From Trichobilharzia regenti (taxonomy: Eukaryota; Platyhelminthes; Trematoda; Strigeidida; Schistosomatidae), in NCBI GenBank assembly GCA_944472135.2, contig OX235262.1:170933509-170997508 (forward strand): a stretch of 64,000 nucleotides of DNA, given 5' to 3'. How positions within the stretch are numbered: position 1 is the stretch's first letter; every line of letters starts with the position of its first letter. The notes beneath the pieces were generated by a model that was not told the DNA's origin, ran no database searches, and was given only the letters and a program-made list of their open reading frames with translations. Shown here piece by piece: positions 1 to 10,132 of this stretch. Position numbers and translations under genes: made by a program.

Positions 1-215
1 CTTTCAATGAAGATAAAAGTAAATGTTAGAACATGGAAAGAATGCATCATGTCTGAGGATGGCGACGGTAATTGAATCGTGGAAGAAATAGGAAGATATA
101 GTATAGAAGGGCTGAGAATCTTTAAGAGTAAATGAAATGAAATTGTTCTCTCCGAACTTTTATCTGCACGGTCAATAATATACATACCGTTACCCAGATG
201 ACAATCATTAGTACT

Positions 216-1040
216 GCAAAATCAAACGCGGCGTGTTTGAAACCCGAGCTACCAAAATACTCCATCACGATATTGCATGTAATTTTTGTTGTTCATTTTG
301 TTTTAATTTATTAAAATATGACCTATAGTGGTATCTTCTACTCTCACGGGTATTTGAAATGTTCTCTACAGCTTGCTAATTCACAGATTTCTACTAAATT
401 TGATCAGAAGCGAAATTGTGGGTGGCAGTGTATTCCAATACATGAGGTAACTGTCCCTGTACATTATCAGTGGATCTTAAGGCTTCAAGAAAGAGGCGTG
501 AAGTTTATGTAGCAATGGTGATTATTTCTACAGGATGGGGTTGCTAGCCTCATGCCCAACCTCCTCTATTTTCCAGCTTTACCTCTGGCTTAGCGAGGTA
601 AAGGAGTGCGTCGGTGGCCGGGGTTAGAACCCCGGACCACCTGCATGGTCGATGAGAACTCTACCTCTATGCCACCGACTCACAAAAATTGCAACTACCT
701 GAATAATAAAACTAATTACCTACAGTCTTCACTTATTCAGCTATTATTATTATTATTATATTCTTTGGTCGATAAATGTACTCCTGCACCATTTTCAACT
801 AGCTTCCAACGAAATATTGTGGATTTCTCTGAGTAGGGAGTCAGTGAAGAAATACCATGAGAGATTGATTTTCGCTTTGGGTGAGACAGCACAGTTTGTC
901 ACGCGATTTACTTTCAAATACTACTTTATTTGAAGATGTTGGAGGGTGTAGAAGTGTTGTTTAATAATCTCTTCTGATAATTCTACACATTATTTGAAAA
1001 CTGCTCAGATTAAAGCGACTGTTAATATTATAATGGATGG
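216..1040 (-). repeat. Repeat X copy 1, split by a SINE4
   Basis: The two parts of this stretch match, on the minus strand, the repeat read on the plus strand at 22020-22560. The part at 690-1040 has the ATT-rich tract and the block after it. The part at 216-405 has the tail with its adenine-rich 'attaaaacaaaatgaacaa' stretch. The intervening 460-690 is a SINE4 insertion. No coding potential is seen. Family identity is unknown; it is supported by at least six partial copies in this window. Confidence 0.6.
460..690 (-). mobile_element. SINE4 copy (tRNA-derived)
   Basis: On the minus strand the element starts with a tRNA-like head near 690, with an A-box-like 'ggcatagaggtagag' and a B-box-like 'ggggttctaacccc'. 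A body with 'cctttacctcgctaagcc' and 'caaccccatcctgtag' follows, then a tail ending in 'cttgaagccttaag'. The same order is seen at 46988-47212, 52033-52258 and 45245-45480. RNA polymerase III transcription is expected for such a head by family knowledge. The copy is diverged. Confidence 0.7.
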
Positions 1041-1370
1041 AAGAGTCATTGAATAGTTTTTGACAGCGTTCGATGCCTAAATTAGCACTGCAAAGTAAAT
1101 AATATCTGACAGCATGTTTTTAGTTCCGAAATTCTATAACCTTTTCTATTGTGAATTTCACCACGAAATTGTCTTTCATCAGAAGGCAACTTGAATTACG
1201 AGAGGATTCCGTAAATAACAGAAATAGTAACGCTCACAATTAAAACTAAACAGTTATGTGAAGTAATGATCAGACGTTTTGTTGTGTTTGTTTTAAGAAC
1301 ATCTTCAGTACTGTTACAATCACCTGCATTTTAATTAAACCCTACTAAACAAAGTACAATAAATCAGTAA
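1041..1370. other. Unassigned A+T-rich stretch
   Basis: I see no reading frame with recognisable protein similarity, no repeat shared with other parts of the window and no RNA gene here. Confidence 0.4.
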
Positions 1371-1374
1371 TCAT

Positions 1375-1600
1375 AAATGCATAATGCTTTGTACTACTGG
1401 TTGATTGTCATGAGTAGTTTGATACTATCTCACACATTAACCAGTAGCCTTTCCTAGCCAAACTGAGGTGTTCTAAATACCCAACGAATCAGTGCAGCTC
1501 AGAAATATTGGCGCAAAATGCCCAAAGCCGCTATCCTATGTTTAGGTTACTCTGGCTTAGCTAGCAACCATTACTGGTTAATGTCTGAGGCAGTATTTCA
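1375..1600. repeat. Hairpin repeat M, short copy
   Basis: The left side contains 'tactactggttgattgtcatgagtag' (shortened here: 'tactactggttgattgtc') followed by 'cattaaccagtag'. The right side contains the inverse, 'ctactggttaatg'-like sequence near 1575, together with 'ggcttagctagcaacc'. The arms resemble the larger copy at 46020-46640. It behaves like a non-autonomous inverted-repeat element. Its class (MITE or inverted SINE pair) is not resolved. Confidence 0.45.
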
Positions 1601-1954
1601 CTTCATATTGTCATTTCTTTCTTTCAAATTCAATAACAAAAAAATCAATATTACAAATCCATGCTTAAAAAGGAATTTATTCATTTCCACAAGAGTGTTT
1701 AGTTCGTGCAGTTATACAGATATTTGGTTTTGTCATCTGTTGGAGGACCTATCTCACTGACTACACAGAAATATCAGTCTGCAAGTATGAAACTGAAAAG
1801 TTAAATCAGGTTACAAAGGTACACGTGTGTTATATGATTGCAAATAAGTAAAAAATGTGAAGTCACCAAATGTGGACTCCACAAACAGCAGATAGAAGAA
1901 ACTTTTAGAGTTAAAGCAAAGGATAATGAATTATTAAGATCTTACTACTTTGAT
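1601..1954. other. Unassigned stretch
   Basis: An open frame overlaps the start (1518-1760), but its translation is low-complexity and F/S/N-rich with no recognisable domain. It is best treated as chance. Nothing else is recognisable. Confidence 0.4.
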
Positions 1955-2335
1955 TCAGCCCAAGGTAGTAGATAACTAATATCATGCGTCTAGTCCTTTG
2001 TTTACTACAGACTGAAGTCTATCAGTCAAGTTTGCAAGGCCGTCACCATACTAAGTGACTAGCCATCACGATGCACCCTAAATAGTAGTTAGTAGGTGGT
2101 TGGAGGCAATTGGCAGTGCTTAATTAAAGTGTCTAATACACTCCGAAATGAGGTCAGTCGCATCTGTGACTTCAGCACTCATTGAATGCCATGGGGGAGG
2201 ACATGAGTTCTTTTAAGACTGCATATATGCCTTGCTGGTGAGTACCAACTAGCATAAAACCTGGGTGTAGGGCTTCTTTCTGATTGCCTCCCACCACCCA
2301 GTAAACTAATCACTTATTAGGTTTTTCTGAATTTG
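1955..2335 (+). mobile_element. SINE-Z copy
   Basis: This is one of three main copies (others at 14525-14935 and 34198-34640). Shared landmarks in order are 'tttactacagactgaagt', 'tctatcagtcaagtttgc', a tRNA-like middle, 'gcatatatgccttgctgg', 'gtgagtaccaactagca' and a final 'cctcccaccacccagtaa'. The 34 kb copy shows A-box and B-box-like sequences, so a tRNA-derived SINE is inferred. This copy is diverged in the middle. Confidence 0.6.
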
Positions 2336-2764
2336 ACTTACCAGTTTGGAACCCTGCTCAAAAGTGAGCCATTTCAAGTTGCCACTTTTTGCAGAACCAC
2401 ATTAGGTAGGGAAATGAAATGTAGTAAAGCTACAATAGATGAGAATGTACGAGAGAAAGATTAATGGGTATTTAATTAATCTCAAAGACTGTAAGGAGTG
2501 AGTACACCTATCTGTAATTTGAATTTTCAATAAGGCAATAACAAAACCTGTATGTTTCGTTGAGGATAAACCATGAAACACAACATGATCTCATGAAATT
2601 TATTAGCAAAACATGTTGGATATGAGTTTATTTTTCAAAAATGTTCGCTGAAGCAGTTGTAATGTTTTGTAATCTGTTATTTGCAATACAGAAGAAATAA
2701 AAATGAAAAATATGTAGAACTTTTAAAATATAATTAGATTATGCTATCTAAATGTCTTTTATTG
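2336..2764. other. Unassigned A+T-rich stretch
   Basis: It is strongly A+T-rich with no recognisable frame, repeat or RNA gene. Confidence 0.4.
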
Positions 2765-2892
2765 TATCTTGAATTTTCTGTAGCGATTGCATTGATTTTT
2801 GGCCTTACGGACGCTAGCAAATCATGTCCAACCTTCCTTCTTTTACCAGGCTCAGATTGTCTAGGAAATTAGTCAACTAGTAAATTAGGCGA
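2765..2892 (-). repeat. SINE4-related tail fragment
   Basis: The minus strand reads a block like the body of SINE4: 'aaccttccttcttttacc' and 'gcgaggttgg' correspond to positions at 47080-47130. The tRNA head is missing. It lies directly before an RTE fragment. Confidence 0.4.
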
Positions 2893-3625
2893 GGTTGGCA
2901 GAAAGAAGACGGAGATGGCGAAGATTACCAATCACCACCACCACCACTGACAACAACTAGTACCAATCCCTATCGATGGAAGAAATTCGAAAGAGGTTTC
3001 TTCCTTCACTTGTCTATTTAGGCAGAATCATTTAAAGTGCACACAACAGCATGAATGAGGATGTCACAACCAACCAGAATCTAAAAGTTGAGACAGAACC
3101 TCTCATCACCACTCTGAAATCAGTTTGCAGATCGTTTCTATTCAGCATAAACAGCAAAATTCGAGTTTTCAACACCGATGTGAGATCAGAAACTTGGCAA
3201 ACACAACATGAAAACCTTTTCCAACAATTGGCTGCAGACTTTTATTGAAATCTACCTTCAATCACTCAATGTTGAAGATTAGATAGGTAGTCAGAAAGAA
3301 TTAGTAACAAGGAACTCTGATAGCGCTACCAGACCAATCAAGAACCTATTGCTCAATAAATATGGTGAATAGAATGGAGGTGGACTGGACACATACTGAA
3401 GAGATCGCTGAGTGACATCCTGTATAATGCAGGCCATCGCTCGAGTGGAACACGAATGGGGTATGATGAGTTGAGTGTGGATCGAAGGGTGACACGCAGG
3501 AGGTCATATAGGAAGGAGATGAAAGCCAGTTGACAGTCGCGGGGCCAGTTGATGAGATGTTGTGTTGAAGCCTTGTATTGCAGTTTGAACCCAAGAGAGT
3601 AATAATAATAATAATAGCAATAATA
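2893..3625 (+). mobile_element. RTE-type LINE 3' fragment (pseudogene)
   Basis: A decayed C-terminal part of an RTE-type reverse transcriptase. The frame at 3051-3248 gives a degenerate version of the family string in which 'ITTLKSVCRS' and 'INSKIRVFNTDVRSETW' are recognisable against the 'FITLKSVWRS...IKIRIFN' seen at 59807-60112. The element ends in 'cccaagagag' followed by a (TAA)n microsatellite near 3600, as other copies here do. It is 5'-truncated, frameshifted and not functional. Confidence 0.75.
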
Positions 3626-3639
3626 AGGCGTCAAATATC

Positions 3640-5030
3640 TTCCATAGCTTTACACACGAGGAAACTTTATCATATCTTCTTATTTTGTTTACTATAAAAT
3701 TCCTGACCAACTCTGTAGTAATCAAACAGTTTTTACCTGTGTATACATTTATCTGGAAATGACGAATAGGGAGAATTTTTAACTTTAACAAACTGTCATG
3801 TTTATGACTGGTCTGTCAAAATATATATATGACTATTTAGGAATGCGTAAGTGTAGTCTCACTTTTTCTGGTCAAACAAGTCATATAGATTTTTAAAATA
3901 AGTTAACTAATGATGCCGGATGAAGGCTGACAATCATAAATAAACTAGTAGTCCTGATAAGTGTCAACTCAGATTTGTGTTTTGTTGAATGAAAATGTTA
4001 ACAAAAATAACTAGAGTGTACAATCGAAAAAAGCTTTTCAAATATCTGACATGAATGGAGAGGAGTAAGGGATTATATAGATATAACAGATGTAACAGTG
4101 GGCTTACTATTTCAAAATTCACTTTTCCCCTTATCACTGTTATGATTAGACTCTTTTCGCAACACTGAATCAGACAGAGCTAGATGATTGAAGCACATAC
4201 ACCGATGACATTTGGTGTGATTGCCTATTTTTAAAATAGTTCATACTACTTAAAAAGGCTAGATGAAACCTGATACCTAGATATTGTTTTGATTGTATAC
4301 AGATGGTAGGTAGATAGCAGAAGAGGTAGTAAGCCTGTCGTCAACTATCTGTCAACTATTAGTTATCCTATTGCTGTGATTGATGTTTTATAAAAGGCTA
4401 GTTATATTCAATATTTCCTACATTTGGTTCCCTTGATAAATCTCGATAGAGAAAGAAAGACTAGATTTGCAGTATAAAATGATGCTATCATTCTATTTCA
4501 CAGGTTCTCACCAACTGCAGCAAACTACCTGAAATTACAATGATTATAGATAATAACATTTCATACTTCAATGTTTGAAAGGTATTATAGAAAACATTAT
4601 AAGATGAACGCATTCAGAATCTAAATATTACAATTTTTAGTTTAAGTTACCATTAATTTATATACTATCAAATTATGAAAAAAGAGGGTAAGTGAGATAA
4701 GACAGGAAACAGCAAAACCTAATAAACAGCATTAGCTTGTACGTCAAAATGGCAGCTAAAGAAGGTTAAAGTTCATCAATTTGAAAACTTGCTTAGTGAG
4801 TTGAGCTCACTAGTGTGTATGACTAATCAGTGTAATGAAAGTGATACGGTTACCGAGGGAGTAAGAGATTGACTACATTCTATTTCTGTGTGCATAATTT
4901 TGGTCTGAGACTGTTGATTGCAATTGCTTCAGCAGTAAATCTTAGCAGATTCTCTGTCCTTTGTATGTTTAATATTTTGAAGGATTTGGAAATCTTGACA
5001 AAATGACCCGTAATCCACAAGTTATCTGGT
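3640..5030. other. Unassigned stretch, 1.4 kb
   Basis: No recognisable coding region or repeat was found. It contains short A+T-rich runs, including 'aaaatatatatatgac'-type sequence near 3820. It could be older decayed repeat or intronic or intergenic sequence. Confidence 0.4.
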
Positions 5031-5049
5031 AATTGAACTTTGTAAATGT

Positions 5050-5612
5050 TTGCTTCCTTTTAAGCATACGTTTCTTGGAATATGTTCTGAAAACCGCATG
5101 GAAGCCCTTCTTTTGTCCTTTCAATATACTTGCAGACAATGATGCACGTAAATTTATAAATGCAGTTGGAGGTAACAGCAGCAGGGTGCGTATCCAGTTT
5201 CGATTGGCTTATAGAGCATGTAGTGCTGTACATTGTCACCGGCTTGGTTGCAGGAAAGCATCTCTTTACTGATCCTTTCATCCTCTTTTCAATCTCTTGT
5301 GATGGTGCTTCTCCTTTGTATGGGAAGCAAATGAACACTTTTTTCTTTTCAGCTGTTGGATACTTCTCTTTCTCATCTCTTTCTTTGCTGTACTTTAGGA
5401 TGAATCCTTTCGAATATCCGTTTTCCTTAAGGCATTTTTCAACAAAGCTTAGTTCTTCTTCCACCTTGCTGGGGAACATTACTTCTTGGCTCTGTCGTAC
5501 AGTGTCCCTACTAATCCCCGCTTTTAGCTTATAGGGCGGTAGCGGTTGTAGTGAAGATATTGTCCAGTCCAGGTTTTGTTTTCTATAGATGGACTTTTTG
5601 ACCACTCCATCG
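5050..5612 (-). pseudogene. Penelope-like element (PLE-Y) linker and endonuclease start
   Basis: The 181-residue frame at 5060-5605 reads 'SIYRKQNLDWT' near its start, then a basic linker, then 'TSNCIYKFTC'. This matches the layout of the better copy at 57491-58327 ('SIYRR', linker, 'NSMCVYQFTCSCGARYIGR'). The GIY-YIG catalytic domain is broken just after its entry: 'YIERT' stands where 'YIGRS' is expected, and the rest is replaced. No RT motifs remain. This is a relic and not a host gene. Confidence 0.8.
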
Positions 5613-5629
5613 ATACAATGGCAAGCCCA

Positions 5630-5702
5630 TGAATCCCATCTTTTGCCAATTCACGACATAGGGAGACCACTTGACGCAATTCTTACTTGAATCCTCACAC
5701 GC
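5630..5702 (-). repeat. Fragment of the SINE2 leader
   Basis: 'gccaattcacgacata' and 'cctcacac' match the left arm of the palindrome at 9070-9130 and, inverted, its right arm at 9350-9410. This shows the leader occurs away from the palindrome and is part of a dispersed repeat. Confidence 0.55.
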
Positions 5703-6440
5703 TATACATGTAACAACTATTATTAATAATTTTATTCACACTTTTACGTTTATTTCCTGTTTAAAAGGAATATTTAAAAAAAAGGGAATTTCGATGAAAA
5801 CTTAACTCTAATGTGTATTTAATGAGTTTCCTGTTTTCTAAATAATTCATTACAATTGCGTTTATAAGCGCTACAAACTACAGATTAGATTCCATCTTTA
5901 CCAGTAGTCATATAAACAGTTTGTTTTTCAGGGATTGCAACTTGTACATAGCTTCGAAAATGAATATGACACATGAAAGAAACCAAGTCATTGTTTTGAA
6001 TAAAGGGGTGATAGAGATACTTTATGAATAGATTTCTACTAAAAACTTACTTTTCAAAAAAAAACACAACTACTTTCTCCTGTTTTATCCGGCTTTTTGT
6101 AGGAAGGCGGTATGGCGTTTAGAGTGTTACGGAGGGGTGGAAAAGGGTGTCAATGATTATCCCTGTAATAGTTATTCTTAATTGTGAAAAAAAAACATTT
6201 TGATTAATTGCTGCCATGTTGAATAGATGAAAGTAGTCGGAAATTTTTAAAAGTCTTTCCTGTACACCTCTGCAGAGAGAATCACATGCAAACTAGTGGT
6301 ATATTTTATTGACTGCTTTGCAAATTACCGAATCCTGTGACCATTCTTAGTTCCTCAGGGTTGTCTTTTGCTTGTTTTGTTTTCATGTCTATGACTTGTA
6401 CTTTTGTCTTTAACCAAATTTCGTGATCCACTGTTGTTTT
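5703..6440. other. Unassigned A+T-rich stretch
   Basis: Poly-A/T runs and no recognisable frame. Nothing here matches other repeats of the window. Confidence 0.4.
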
Positions 6441-6449
6441 TTGGAAAAC

Positions 6450-7765
6450 ATTTTTATGTTACCCACTTACAAACATATTCAGTACTTCCTTCTTCTTAAG
6501 TAATGTTGTACCTGCTCCATGGAAAGACATCAAAGTCATTCCTGTGCCCAAATCGTGTTCTGATAATAATGTTAAGTTTAGACCGATTGCAATTACCTCT
6601 CCTTCTTTGAAAGTAATGGAAAAATTACTCTTACTCAACCTTGTACCATCCTAAAAACGTTTTAATGATCCCAAACAGTTTGTTTATAGGCAGGGCAGAG
6701 GTACTTTAAATACAGCCATTATAATACACCATTCCATTGTCTTCTGTCTAGACAAAGGGGCCAAATACATTCATTATGCCTTCTTAGACCACACATTTAC
6801 TTTGGACTCAGTACCTAGATGCCTTCTGTAAAATACGCTTTCTTTTACTCAAACTGAGTCCTGGGCTGCTAACTGGTCGCATTCTTATTTCTCATTTAGA
6901 ATACAGCAAACTGTGTATAAGGGTGAATCTTCCTCTACCTTGCTTACTGAAGCTGGTGTTTCTCAGGATGCTGCTGTTCTATCTCCTTTTCTTTCTTTAT
7001 TTTTTCTACTTGCATAAATTGCGTCTTTCAAATGAAACCAACTTTGTCAATTACCCTGACGATCTGATCGTTTCGCTTTCTGTCAAGTCCTAATCAGATT
7101 GTTGCAAACTTTTGTTGCAGCTTTTTGTTGGACATCAGTCAGTGGTTTAAGCCAAATGGTCCTACGTTAAATCCTAAAGATGCCAGACTATTGAATTCTC
7201 CTTTAGACATAAACGTAATCTACACCGACTGATTCCTACATATGATGTTTGTAGCATAGAGTGGACTGTAACAGAAACGAAGTCTAACACAAAATACCTT
7301 GGTATAGTTCTATCCTCTGGTCTTACTTGGTCATCGAATATTGTATCGATCTCCACGAAAATATTCCATCTAAGCTACTACATTAAGAGGTTCAAATTAT
7401 CTGCAATCAGTCAACGTCTGCTTTTACAATTTGTAAGCTTTTATATCTTACCTATTATACTTTACTGGTCCCACTTAGTTTTCCCGGGCTACTGAAAAAA
7501 GGCTACGTCATTTTGAGAAGGGTATCAAAGGTTGTCAGTAGCGCAAGTGGTATGAGACTTTGTCAGCTTGTCACTACATTCATTGGTAGACATCTGAACG
7601 TATGAGAGAAATGGACAGGTAAATCCGTACTGTCTGACCCTCAACGCCTCTTCTATTCTCAGTTCAGACCTTGTGTCTCATCTGGTAAAACTAGAAGTCA
7701 GTACAAAAGATTATATTCTCGTACTACCAAGTACAGGATTAAAGTGAATTTGTGGAAAAAAACAT
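6450..7765 (+). pseudogene. CR1-like LINE reverse transcriptase pseudogene
   Basis: Reading across several frames gives ordered motifs of a non-LTR reverse transcriptase. They are 'VPAPWKDIKVIPVPKS' and 'FRPIAITSPSLKVMEKLL' near 6500-6640, 'LDKGAKYIHYAFLD' near 6755-6790, 'LTEAGVSQDAAVLSPF' near 6945-6990, and 'NYPDDLIVSLSVKS' near 7050-7090, where a YADD-type catalytic box would lie. Numerous stops and frameshifts make it non-functional. The downstream C-terminal part is related to the piece at 38835-39220. Assignment to the CR1/SR1-like group is inference from motif style. Confidence 0.75.
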
Positions 7766-7957
7766 TATCTTCCAGCTTTTCATTAGTTTGCGCATTCTTT
7801 GCGAGTGTGTGTGTATGTGCGCAGGTGCATTTCTGCTAGCAGCTCTACTCTCTCATGTACTGGTGTAAAATTAGCAGATATGTACAGAAGGTCGAATTGA
7901 CAGTTTGCCATACAAACAGTTCAAGGAATGAAATTACACCACAGTTGCCTTTGGAAA

Positions 7958-8295
7958 CCAAATTATTCACATCACAGTGTATAATCTGCTTGATTCCACA
8001 AATGGTAATTAAGAAAACAAGCAGATTTGCATAATACTAGATACTACTGATTAACTGAGGGAAGTAGTTGTGTACTGCACATATCATAAACCAGTAGTGA
8101 TTGCTAGCTGGATCGATGGCTGTTTCGCTCTTTAGCGGCCGAGTTCATCAACGATGTAGCCAGTTTGAGTGAGGTCAGAGAGCCGAATTATTTCAAGCCA
8201 CCTGATTTCGGGCCAACTATCTGGACGAGCAGGCATTACGATGCAGTCATATTCACAATTTGCAAATTGGACTGTGTACACTGCAAATTGGTGTA
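7958..8295 (+). repeat. Repeat M copy
   Basis: This stretch aligns over about 300 bases with 46020-46330. Shared pieces are 'ggaaaccaaattatt', 'tttgcataa', 'atactactgatt' and 'gctgtttcgctc', then a tRNA-like part. The 46 kb copy has an additional inverted arm which this copy lacks. Confidence 0.5.
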
Positions 8296-8299
8296 GAAT

Positions 8300-8700
8300 C
8301 GGTCAGTAGTACAGAGTTTTATGTAAATTTACGGGAGCCAGCGTACTTTTCTGAGCATTCCTATGTACGTTTCATTCGACTTGGAGGAGTACTTTAAGGA
8401 ACTGTGGTGCCAAAACAACTCTAAATCACCGTGGTTATTTTGAAATATTCATAGAAACATTAGGGTGCAGTTTTATTAATATATTAGAACGGTATGAACA
8501 ATATTGTTAGCCTGATGCTTTTGTAAGAAAAAGAATGTTAGATTTTATGATGTTTAAAGTGTTATAATGTCAAACATTGCGTTAATGTTTATATTTTGCT
8601 GCATTTTTCTCCTTTGCAGAAATGAAAAGCCGCTCTTATGAGCTTTATGAAATACCTGAACATTTTAAAAATTATACTATCTGAACATTCAAATACCTAT
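8300..8700. other. Unassigned stretch
   Basis: No recognisable frame, repeat or RNA gene is visible here. Confidence 0.35.
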
Positions 8701-8704
8701 CTGA

Positions 8705-8845
8705 ATTAAGTAGCCGAGACGGTGACTTGAGGATCCATGGGTGACACGGAGGAGATAGTGTAAGGAAGAGATGAAAGCTCATTGACTGTACTGCAGCCGG
8801 ATGTAGAGAAGTGCAGAGAACGGGAACCCAAGAAAATAATGATAA
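8705..8845 (+). mobile_element. RTE-type LINE extreme 3' fragment
   Basis: Short 3' terminal piece: 'gggtgacacggaggag', 'gagatgaaagctcattgac' and 'gggaacccaagaaaataatg' follow the order seen at the 3' ends of the RTE copies at 3480-3610 and 33700-33830. Only the last coding residues and the tail remain. Confidence 0.6.
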
Positions 8846-8867
8846 TTGTCAACTAACATTTAAAGTT

Positions 8868-9062
8868 TCAGGATTTCATCATGAGCTGACATTAGTTAGA
8901 GAACCATTGGAAAACCCCCTAGGAGTACTGGACAGCTGTTTCATCCAGTTTGGGACTCATCAGCAGTACGCACCCACCGGGATTCAAATTCAGGACCTTC
9001 CGGTTACAAGGCGAGCTCGTATACCATTAAGCCACTGGGACACGATCCAATGGTCCTTGACT
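8868..9062 (-). mobile_element. SINE2 copy with intact hammerhead core
   Basis: On the minus strand the order is a tRNA-like head ('gtgtcccagtggcttaatgg' as A-box region; 'gaatttgaatcccgg' as B-box region), then the 45-base hammerhead at 8925-8969, then a body ending in 'cagctcatgatgaaatcctg'. This order recurs at 10955, 16595, 25870, 34855, 35905 and 37635. It sits head-to-head with the copy at 9420-9530 through the palindrome. SMalpha SINEs have the same overall plan, but the head, helix I, helix III and tail differ. Confidence 0.8.
8925..8969 (-). ncRNA. Hammerhead ribozyme of SINE2 (canonical core)
   Basis: Minus strand, 5' to 3': helix I strand GTACTG, core CTGATGA, helix II strand GTCC, loop CAAACT, helix II strand GGAT, core GAAA, helix III CAGCTG (self-complementary), then TC completing a GTC cleavage triplet, and helix I strand CAGTAC. 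All core positions fit CUGANGA, GAAA and NUH. One helix II pair is G-U. Family knowledge predicts self-cleavage 3' of the GTC. Activity is inferred and not shown. Confidence 0.82.
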
Positions 9063-9459
9063 TCTAACTTCTGCCAATTCACGACATAGCGCGACCGCTA
9101 GCCAATGACTTCGGCGAGTATTTGTCCTCACACCCGACCAGCTGCACCCTACTGGTCACGACTTCCCACTGGAACCCAGGTAACTACCTACCTGAATAGG
9201 GCCAGTCGCCAGTGAGCGTCTCATTGGTTTTCAAATGTTGGTTTGTAGGGAAAACTATTGGTTTTCCCTATGGCGACTGGCCCTATTCAGGTAGGTGGTT
9301 ACCTGGGTTCCAGTGGGAAGTCGTGACCAGTAGGGTGCAGCTGGTCGGGTGTGAGGACAAATACTCGCCGAAGACATTGGCTAGCGGTCGCGCTATGTCG
9401 TGAATTGGCAGAAGTTAGAAGTCAAGGACCATTGGATCGGGTCCCAGTGGCTTAATAGT
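9024..9459. repeat. Near-perfect palindrome with 187-base arms
   Basis: The left arm (9024-9210) is the reverse complement of the right arm (9272-9459) with about three mismatches by eye, around a 61-base spacer (9211-9271). The arms carry the heads of two oppositely oriented SINE2 copies plus a shared leader ('gtgtgaggacaaatactcgc'). The spacer itself contains an inner hairpin, 'agggaaaac' and 'gttttccct', at 9247-9269. The transcript could fold into a long double-stranded stem. Confidence 0.88.
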
Positions 9460-9530
9460 CTAAGAGCCTGCCTTGTAGTTGGGAGATCCTGGGTTCGGAT
9501 CCCGGTGGGTGCGTTTACTCACTTCGATCA
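9420..9530 (+). mobile_element. SINE2 head fragment
   Basis: It reads 'ggatcgggtcccagtggctt' and then a B-box-like 'gggttcggatcccggtgggt', as in other SINE2 heads. It stops at 'gcgtttactcac', where the hammerhead should begin, so the ribozyme is lost. It forms the right half of the head-to-head pair. Confidence 0.7.
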
Positions 9531-9809
9531 CTTTTTATCTTATTTGGATAGCTATTCTTTTACTTGGCTATACGATCAATTCTCCATGGAGGGAGAACAT
9601 TTTTCTCCTGATTTTATTCTTCGCTACTTTACTTCCTGAGTGTAATTTAGGGCTCCAAGCTTAAACTTTGAGATTTGGGTAGTGATGATTTTGGGATTAC
9701 TACAGGGAATCAAACCCAGACCATATGTGTGTGTCTTAAAAGCGCCCTTTCGGTACTTTCTGTATGATTTTTTTTTATTACAGCTTGGTTCCACACTGCA
9801 TTTTTGGTA

Positions 9810-9813
9810 CAGG
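9810..9813. repeat. Target-site duplication CAGG, left
   Basis: CAGG precedes the left LTR and recurs at 10874-10877 directly after the right LTR. Removing one copy together with the element restores an uninterrupted SINE3 ('ggtacaggtatag'). Confidence 0.82.
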
Positions 9814-10132
9814 TGTAACAACAGAAGACAAGGGCCAGGCAACAGATCGTTTTATTATGAAAATCAACACGTATTTATACATATTTCAGACAACATTATT
9901 ATAGACCAGCGCAGTCATCTGATTGGTTGTTTAGGTAGACAAACGCAGGCTTCTGATTGGTTGTTTCGGGATTCCTTGACAAACAGAGTTCTCTATCTGC
10001 GAATCATATTTTGCCACGTTAACTTCGCTGTGATTGGTTGTTGATTCAGCCTTGTTCACGGCCCATATTAGTGACCTAGACCTTAACGTAGATTAGTGCC
10101 AACCAATCGGCTAGCAGCCTGCTCTCACCACA
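9814..10132 (-). repeat. 3' LTR of the miniature element (319 bp)
   Basis: It begins TGTAACA and ends CACCACA on the plus strand, so it has TG...CA ends. By reading it is identical over all 319 bases to the LTR at 10555-10873. Three copies of TGATTGGTTGTT lie in it; on the sense (minus) strand they give CCAAT-box-like AACAACCAATCA. Confidence 0.9.
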
